A stretch of DNA of 64,000 nt from Hymenobacter sedentarius (GTDB lineage Bacteria; Bacteroidota; Bacteroidia; Cytophagales; Hymenobacteraceae), in the NCBI RefSeq assembly GCF_001507645.1, contig NZ_CP013909.1:310001-374000 (forward strand). The letters run 5' to 3'. Of the stretch, positions 59,147 to 64,000 are shown in pieces. The notes beneath the pieces were generated by a model that did not search any database, had not been told where the DNA came from, and saw only the letters and a program-made list of their open reading frames with translations. Within the stretch, counting starts at the first letter, position 1; each line of letters starts with the position of its first letter. The position numbers and the translations under genes were made by a program.

Positions 59147-61177
59147 TCAGGGCAAAATGCTCATTTCCCAATCGTCGAGGGAGATTTCACCAGCCCCGGA
59201 CTCCCTAATGCCCACCGTTAGCACATCGATGGCCGCGTGTGGCGCAGGCAGGGTAAACGCAGCACCCAGCGGCTCCCACTCGCCGGGTCGGGTGGCCCGG
59301 CACACCACCGTTTGCTGCCAGTAAGGCGGTGCCCCAGCCTCCAACGCCAAACTGACCACCAGCACAGCTCCGGCCTCGCTGCCAGCCTGGTACCGCGCCG
59401 AAAAAAGCAGTTGCTGACCAGCGCGCAAACCGAGTTGAGCTACCGTCTGGTGAAAAGCCAGCCCCGTGGCCCTACCGCCAGCAAGGCGGGCAGCCCGCCG
59501 CCCCGATGCGGCAGGACCCGCCGAAATACTTGCCGTATTGAGCCACATTATGGTATCGAGTGGGGTTTCCATATCGGTGCGCAGCTGCCAGTGAGCCACC
59601 AGCGGCACTTTTCGGATGCGCCACAAACTCAGTCGGCCGTTGTTGGCGATGGGTTGCAGGTAGGCGGCGATGCCCGGGTAGCGGTTCACGACTTCCTGGG
59701 CGTAAGTCGCGTTTTGCGTAATCACGTAGTCGGCCGGCAGCGACAGTGCGGCCCGAACGTTTGCTGCCGATAAATCCTGGGCTGACTTTCGGTTCTGGAG
59801 CATGGTCCAGCCCCGGCGGTGGGCCAGCAGCAAGGGCAGGTTGTAGGAGTAGGCATCAAGCACCAAAATCGTGGCCGTATGCGGCACGCCCAACGAATCG
59901 AGCCACCGGGCACTCGAGGCAAAATTGTCGCGGGTGAGCACGCTCTTGTCGGTGGCAAGGGGCGTAATGCGGCGCAACTGCTCGGCCCGGGCTTTCCACG
60001 CCGCCGTGCCGCTCAGCAACAGCGTACCCGCCATAATCGCGAGTTGGGCTGGCCGCCGCTGGGTCAGGCGTATGCTGGCTACGCTACCCGCAAAAGCCAG
60101 CACTAGCGGCAGGAAGAACGTGTCGAGCAGGTAGTAGTCGTGGATGGCAAATTGCTGCCCCATCAGCACGTAGTAAACCAGACCACCGGCCGAGAGCGCC
60201 AGCCAGTGCCCAACCCATTCATTGCGAAACAGCCGGCGCCCCTGTTGCCCCACTAGCGCCCCGCCGGCCAAGAGCAGCAAGAGCCACTGCGGCTTGCTGA
60301 GCAAGCTCCACAGCCAGTACTCGCGGACCGTTTGGGTCACTTCCACCGCCTGGGCCCACGAGGTGAAGGAGCGCGGCCGCGCCAGAAACAGGGCACCATG
60401 GTAGGCCTGGTTCAGGTGTTCGTTATACTGAAATTCGGCTATCAGCAGCGAAAAGGCGGTTCCATAAATAACCAGCAACGCTCCCCGGCCCACCAGCGCC
60501 GGGCGCTGGGACTGCAGAAGCACCACGTGGCCGAGCGTGCACAGGAGCGGCAAGGCGAAAGGTGTACGCATGGCCGCGGCCAACGTCAGCCACGCCACAG
60601 CCACTACCAAGTGCCAACGCGCTTCTCGTGATTGGTTATCAGCCTCCAGAGCCAGATAAAACCAATAATACCCTGCCAGCGCCGCCGCCGCAGCTGGCAC
60701 CGAAGGCAGGAAATTGGCCTGATAAAACACATAAATGGGGCTGAAAAAAGCAAACAGCGCGACTATCCCTCCCTTGAGGGCCGAGCCGCTGGCGCGCCGC
60801 ACCAGCGCAAAAAGGGCCCGCAGCCCCCCTAAGCCAGCGGCCAATGTCACGCCCCGCATCAGGCCGGGGGCCTCCTGGCCGGTGAGGCCCATGAGCAGGG
60901 CGGCCAGGTAGGCGGGCAGCGGGAAGCCAGCGCCGGTCACGCCGTCGTCGGTGAGGAGATTGAAAGTGGCCGGAAGAAAAAAATTATAGCCCCGTTCGCA
61001 AAATTTTACGGCGATGGCCAGCCAGTCGGCCTGCGACCAGGCATGATTGAACGACGGATAGAGGCCGATGGAGTCGTGATAAAACCAGACGCTCAGGGCC
61101 AGCAATAGCACCAGCAGGGTTAGCGGAGCCATTCCGCGGCCCGCCGCCCGCCTGCTTAAAAAGGAAAAAATGCTCAT
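59147..61177 (-). CDS. GT-C fold glycosyltransferase (ArnT/PMT-like)
   Basis: A 676-residue membrane protein. The first loop (HDSIGLYPSFNHAWSQADWL, residues 35-55) contains an Asp/His-rich motif typical of family 39/83 enzymes, which transfer sugar from a polyprenyl phosphate donor. About 11 hydrophobic segments cover the first 430 residues, and the C-terminal 240 residues form a soluble beta-rich domain (TATILVLDAYSYNLPLLLAH, DVLTVGIRESGAGEISLDDW). The ATG at 61177 (MSIFSFLSRR) is preferred to an upstream start. Substrate unknown. Confidence 0.75.
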   Translation of the reverse strand: MSIFSFLSRRAAGRGMAPLTLLVLLLALSVWFYHDSIGLYPSFNHAWSQADWLAIAVKFCERGYNFFLPATFNLLTDDGVTGAGFPLPAYLAALLMGLTGQEAPGLMRGVTLAAGLGGLRALFALVRRASGSALKGGIVALFAFFSPIYVFYQANFLPSVPAAAAALAGYYWFYLALEADNQSREARWHLVVAVAWLTLAAAMRTPFALPLLCTLGHVVLLQSQRPALVGRGALLVIYGTAFSLLIAEFQYNEHLNQAYHGALFLARPRSFTSWAQAVEVTQTVREYWLWSLLSKPQWLLLLLAGGALVGQQGRRLFRNEWVGHWLALSAGGLVYYVLMGQQFAIHDYYLLDTFFLPLVLAFAGSVASIRLTQRRPAQLAIMAGTLLLSGTAAWKARAEQLRRITPLATDKSVLTRDNFASSARWLDSLGVPHTATILVLDAYSYNLPLLLAHRRGWTMLQNRKSAQDLSAANVRAALSLPADYVITQNATYAQEVVNRYPGIAAYLQPIANNGRLSLWRIRKVPLVAHWQLRTDMETPLDTIMWLNTASISAGPAASGRRAARLAGGRATGLAFHQTVAQLGLRAGQQLLFSARYQAGSEAGAVLVVSLALEAGAPPYWQQTVVCRATRPGEWEPLGAAFTLPAPHAAIDVLTVGIRESGAGEISLDDWEMSILP

Positions 61178-61375
61178 TATTTGCCCTGGACGAGAAGGCA
61201 ATATTGGCGAAAAAACCGCTGTTTCAACGGCCTTTTTAGCTCAACCTTTATTCAGATTTGGGAGAACCTTCCAAGGGGGGCTGGCTGTTAAGAAAAGATT
61301 TCTTCCGACTTTTGCCGCCCGATTTATTCGTAAGCCACCGGCCCTCAGTTCCTTTTTGGGCCATTCACGTTGTCG

Positions 61376-62422
61376 ATGTCCACTTCCATATCCGCCCTGC
61401 AGGCGTTGCTTGCGCAGCCCAAGCAGGTTGTTATCACCACCCATCACAAACCCGACGCCGACGCGCTGGGCTCGTCACTTGCCTGGGCCGGCTATCTCAA
61501 ACAAAAAGGCCACCACGTCACGGTGGTTACCCCTTCCGACTACCCCGCGTTCCTCAACTGGATGGAGGGCAACGACGAAGTGGTGGTGTACGACAAGCGG
61601 CAGAACGACCGGCAGGTGCGCGACCTCATCGCCCGCGCCGAGGTTATCTGCTGTCTCGATTTCAGCTGCCTGGGCCGCATCAATGAGTTGGGCGAGTACA
61701 TCCGGCAGGCCAGCGGCACCAAGGTGCTCATCGACCACCACCAGGAGCCCGAGGACTTTGCCGACATCGTTTTTTCGGTGCCCAGCGCCGCCGCTACGGC
61801 CGAGCTGATTTTTGAAATCATCCGCGACCTGGGCGACCAGGACCTCATCACTAAAGGCATCGGCGAGGCCCTGTACGCGGGCATCATGACCGACACAGGC
61901 TCGTTTCGCCACCCCAGCACCTCGCGCAACGTGCACCTCATCATTGCCGAGCTCCTGAAGGTCAACATCGACCTCTCGAAGGTGCACCGCCTCATCTACG
62001 ACTCGCATTCCGAAATCCGCCTCCGCTTCCTGGGCTTTGTGCTGAAGGACAAACTGGTGGTGAACCGCGAGTACAACACGGCCTACATCGCCATCACGCA
62101 GGACGAACTGCGCCAGTACCAGAGCAAAACCGGCGACACCGAAGGCCTGGTCAACTACGCGTTGAGCATCGAAGGCATCAAGTTCGCGGCCGTGTTCATC
62201 GACCGCGGCGTGGCCGTGAAGATTTCCTTCCGCTCGGTGGGCAACTTTTCCGTGAGCGACTTTTCGCGCCGGCATTTCGAAGGCGGGGGGCACCACAATG
62301 CGGCCGGCGGCATCAGTTATTTGCCCCTCGATGCAACGGTGGAGCGCTTCCTGAGCATCCTTCCCGAGTATAAGGAGCAGCTAACGGGCGTACCTGCCGC
62401 CGTAGCGCCGCCGGTGGCGTAA
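61376..62422 (+). CDS. DHH-family phosphoesterase (NrnA-like)
   Basis: A 348-residue protein with the N-terminal DHH domain (VVITTHHKPDADALGSSLAW, VLIDHHQEPED) and a C-terminal DHHA1 domain (SFRSVGNFSVSDFSRRHFEG, then GGHHNAAGG). This is the arrangement of NrnA, which degrades nanoRNA and hydrolyses pAp. The ATG at 61376 follows a TTG two codons upstream. FKBP genes follow. Confidence 0.9.
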   Translation: MSTSISALQALLAQPKQVVITTHHKPDADALGSSLAWAGYLKQKGHHVTVVTPSDYPAFLNWMEGNDEVVVYDKRQNDRQVRDLIARAEVICCLDFSCLGRINELGEYIRQASGTKVLIDHHQEPEDFADIVFSVPSAAATAELIFEIIRDLGDQDLITKGIGEALYAGIMTDTGSFRHPSTSRNVHLIIAELLKVNIDLSKVHRLIYDSHSEIRLRFLGFVLKDKLVVNREYNTAYIAITQDELRQYQSKTGDTEGLVNYALSIEGIKFAAVFIDRGVAVKISFRSVGNFSVSDFSRRHFEGGGHHNAAGGISYLPLDATVERFLSILPEYKEQLTGVPAAVAPPVA

Positions 62423-62460
62423 CTTTGAAACGTTTCTGATTCCTCACTTCTTTCTTTTTC

Positions 62461-63504
62461 ATGCGTTTTTCCTCCCGCTCTGCGCGGCAGTTGGCCCTGG
62501 GGGCCAGCCTGCTGGGCTTCGCTTCCCTCACGGCCTGTAACAAAGGCGGCGGTGACTTTGCCAAAACCAAATCCGGCATCGAGTACAAGATTTTCAAGAA
62601 AGTCGGCAACGATTACGAGCGGCGCGATGTGAGCCCCGACGGCGACCCGACCTACAAAGACCGGGTGGGCAAGTTCCTGCTGGGCAACATGCAGTACCGC
62701 ACCGGCAAGGACTCGGTGCTGCAGAACACCCGCCGCGACGTGGGCCTGCCCGTGCCGCTGCCCCTGCTCGAGCTCAAGCAGAAAGGTGCTCCCGACGAAG
62801 CCCTGTCGATGCTGCAGCCCGGCGACAGCGGCGTGTTCCGCTTTCAGGTTGATTCGCTCATCAAGCCCAAGTCGGGCCAGCCCGTGCCCAAGTTCCTGAA
62901 GAACGGCGGCAACGTGGTGATGATGTACGTGGCCACCACGCCCAAGCTCATCACGCAGGAAGAAGCCCAGGCCATGCAGCCCGAGCTGCAGAAGCGCGCC
63001 ATGGCCGCCCAGATGAAGCAGCGCATGGCCTCGCCCGAGTATGCCAAGCAGATGAAAGAACAGGCAGATGCCCAAGCCAAAGCCCTGGCCGCTCCGGCCG
63101 TGGTAGCCCAGCTCAAGAAGGACGACGCCGTGCTGCAGGACTACATCAAGAAAAACAACCTGAACATGAAGAAGACGCCCTCGGGCATCTACTACCAGGT
63201 CCTGAAGCCCGGCACCGGCCCCACGCCCAAGCCCGGCCAGACGGTGAGCGTGAACTACAACGGCACGCTGCTCAGCGGCAAGCTGTTTGACTCGTCGGAG
63301 AAAACCGGCAAGCCAATTGACTTCCCAATCGGCCAAGGCGCCGTGATTCCTGGTTGGGACCAAGGCATTGCGCTACTCAACAAAGGCAGCAAGGCCATCC
63401 TGCTCATCCCCTCCTCGCTGGCCTACGGCACGCGCGGCGCAGGTACGGACATCCCCGCCGACGCGCCCCTGCGCTTCGAGGTGGAGCTAGTCGACGTCCA
63501 ATAG
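62461..63504 (+). CDS. FKBP-type peptidyl-prolyl isomerase lipoprotein
   Basis: A 347-residue lipoprotein (signal sequence LGASLLGFASLTAC with lipobox Cys). The first half (residues 35-175) resembles a degenerate FKBP-like domain, followed by a Met/Ala/Gln-rich helical linker and a complete C-terminal FKBP domain (VSVNYNGTLLSGKLFDSSEK, VIPGWDQGIALLNKGSKAIL, PSSLAYGTRGAGTDIPADAP). It should help protein folding in the periplasm. It is adjacent to a second FKBP gene. Confidence 0.9.
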   Translation: MRFSSRSARQLALGASLLGFASLTACNKGGGDFAKTKSGIEYKIFKKVGNDYERRDVSPDGDPTYKDRVGKFLLGNMQYRTGKDSVLQNTRRDVGLPVPLPLLELKQKGAPDEALSMLQPGDSGVFRFQVDSLIKPKSGQPVPKFLKNGGNVVMMYVATTPKLITQEEAQAMQPELQKRAMAAQMKQRMASPEYAKQMKEQADAQAKALAAPAVVAQLKKDDAVLQDYIKKNNLNMKKTPSGIYYQVLKPGTGPTPKPGQTVSVNYNGTLLSGKLFDSSEKTGKPIDFPIGQGAVIPGWDQGIALLNKGSKAILLIPSSLAYGTRGAGTDIPADAPLRFEVELVDVQ

Positions 63505-63593
63505 TCTTTTATTGTTTCTGAATTCCGGCCAACGGGCGGCACGGCACAGCTGCCAGCGCCTCCGTTGGTCGGAATCCTTTTATCCCCTTCGCC

Positions 63594-64000
63594 ATGAAAT
63601 ACCTTCTGCTCCGTTCACGCTTGCTGGTGCTAGCGGCGAGCCTGCTCCTGGCGGCCCCGGCCCTGTGGAGCTGCAACACCGAAACTGCCTACCAGAAAAC
63701 GTTGCGTGAGCACGAAGACCAACTAAAAGCCATCGACGAGGATACGATTCAGCATTACCTGACGCGCAATAAGCTGATGACGAATGCAGTGCGGACCAAC
63801 TCGGGCCTGTACGTGGTTACGCTCACAGCGGGCCAGGGCACGCCCATTACGGCCGGCAAGCAGGTAAGCGTGAAGTACGTTGGCCGCATTCTGAGCAACG
63901 GCGCGCACCCCGAGTCTTCGGGCTACCCGGCTTCGCCCGGCGACAGCCGCTACCCGCAAGGTGCTATTTTCGACAACTCGTCGGAGAACCACACCGCCTG
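63594..64000 (+). CDS. FKBP-type isomerase lipoprotein, cut by window end
   Basis: An open frame from the ATG at 63594 to the last base. The N-terminus is a lipoprotein signal (LVLAASLLLAAPALWSC with the lipobox Cys). The mature part has TNSGLYVVTLTAGQG and ITAGKQVSVKYVGRILSNG, the start of an FKBP domain, and IFDNSSENHTA near the cut. It lies 89 bases downstream of the other FKBP gene and is probably co-transcribed. Confidence 0.85.
   Translation, partial: MKYLLLRSRLLVLAASLLLAAPALWSCNTETAYQKTLREHEDQLKAIDEDTIQHYLTRNKLMTNAVRTNSGLYVVTLTAGQGTPITAGKQVSVKYVGRILSNGAHPESSGYPASPGDSRYPQGAIFDNSSENHTA

Overview
The window looks like a chromosomal segment of a high-GC member of the Bacteroidota, most likely Hymenobacter or a close relative (Cytophagales). 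The evidence is the pairing of porU and porV (type IX secretion), a T9SS-sorted surface protein, promoters of the Bacteroidota type (TTTG, about 19 bases, TAnnTTTG), weak ribosome-binding sites, and a Nuo complex with a short NuoG and separate NuoC and NuoD. The genus is inferred from overall resemblance, not from a search.

Layout. 1-2442: a PIG-L deacetylase cut by the window edge, a NodS-like methyltransferase and a convergent family 2 glycosyltransferase. 2443-7263: an outer-membrane barrel protein, a thioredoxin-like ferredoxin, an ArsR-type regulator, an exported carboxypeptidase-regulatory-domain protein and a type II NADH dehydrogenase. 7474-14313 (minus strand): porU, porV and an M16-family protein without its zinc motif. 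14460-20773: phosphatidylserine synthase, an MBL hydrolase, an FAD oxidoreductase, and a 1101-residue fusion of a peptidase-like domain, a TolB-like propeller and a probable barrel. 20899-26368: cytochrome c maturation genes ccmB, ccmC, ccmD-like, ccmE and ccmF, with a HEPN/MNT toxin-antitoxin pair inserted between ccmE and ccmF. 26631-30290: a large T9SS cargo protein. 30512-37059: DUF2520 protein, ferredoxin, IscX, cold-shock protein, UbiA prenyltransferase, HAD nucleotidase, dNMP kinase, an AT-rich orphan and pruA. 37187-39449: a response regulator and a PAS histidine kinase. 39875-48361: nuoA to nuoJ. 48423-64000: SWIM protein, a remnant of a second nuoJ, aspS, exported proteins, tadA, Mn-type sodA, an Old Yellow Enzyme, a nucleoside permease, an AAA ATPase, ndk, a GT-C glycosyltransferase, NrnA-like DHH phosphoesterase and two FKBP lipoproteins, the last cut by the window edge.

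Respiration is the main theme. Complex I (nuoA-J), the alternative dehydrogenase NDH-2 and the cytochrome c maturation genes all lie here, together with iron-sulfur proteins and superoxide dismutase. The second theme is the cell surface, represented by the T9SS sortase PorU, its partner PorV, one clear cargo protein and several barrels or lipoproteins.

The intergenic DNA is unusually structured. Five copies of a palindromic element with CGTCATGCTGAGC ends, two copies of a 160-base nested palindrome with a terminator at its core, and several further hairpins are present; four of the hairpins sit inside the nuo operon. I did not find a clearly new defence or mobile system. The strongest leads are the diverged nuoJ tail left beyond the SWIM gene, the CxxxY-type CcmE, the toxin-antitoxin pair inside the ccm locus, and the peptidase/propeller/barrel fusion.
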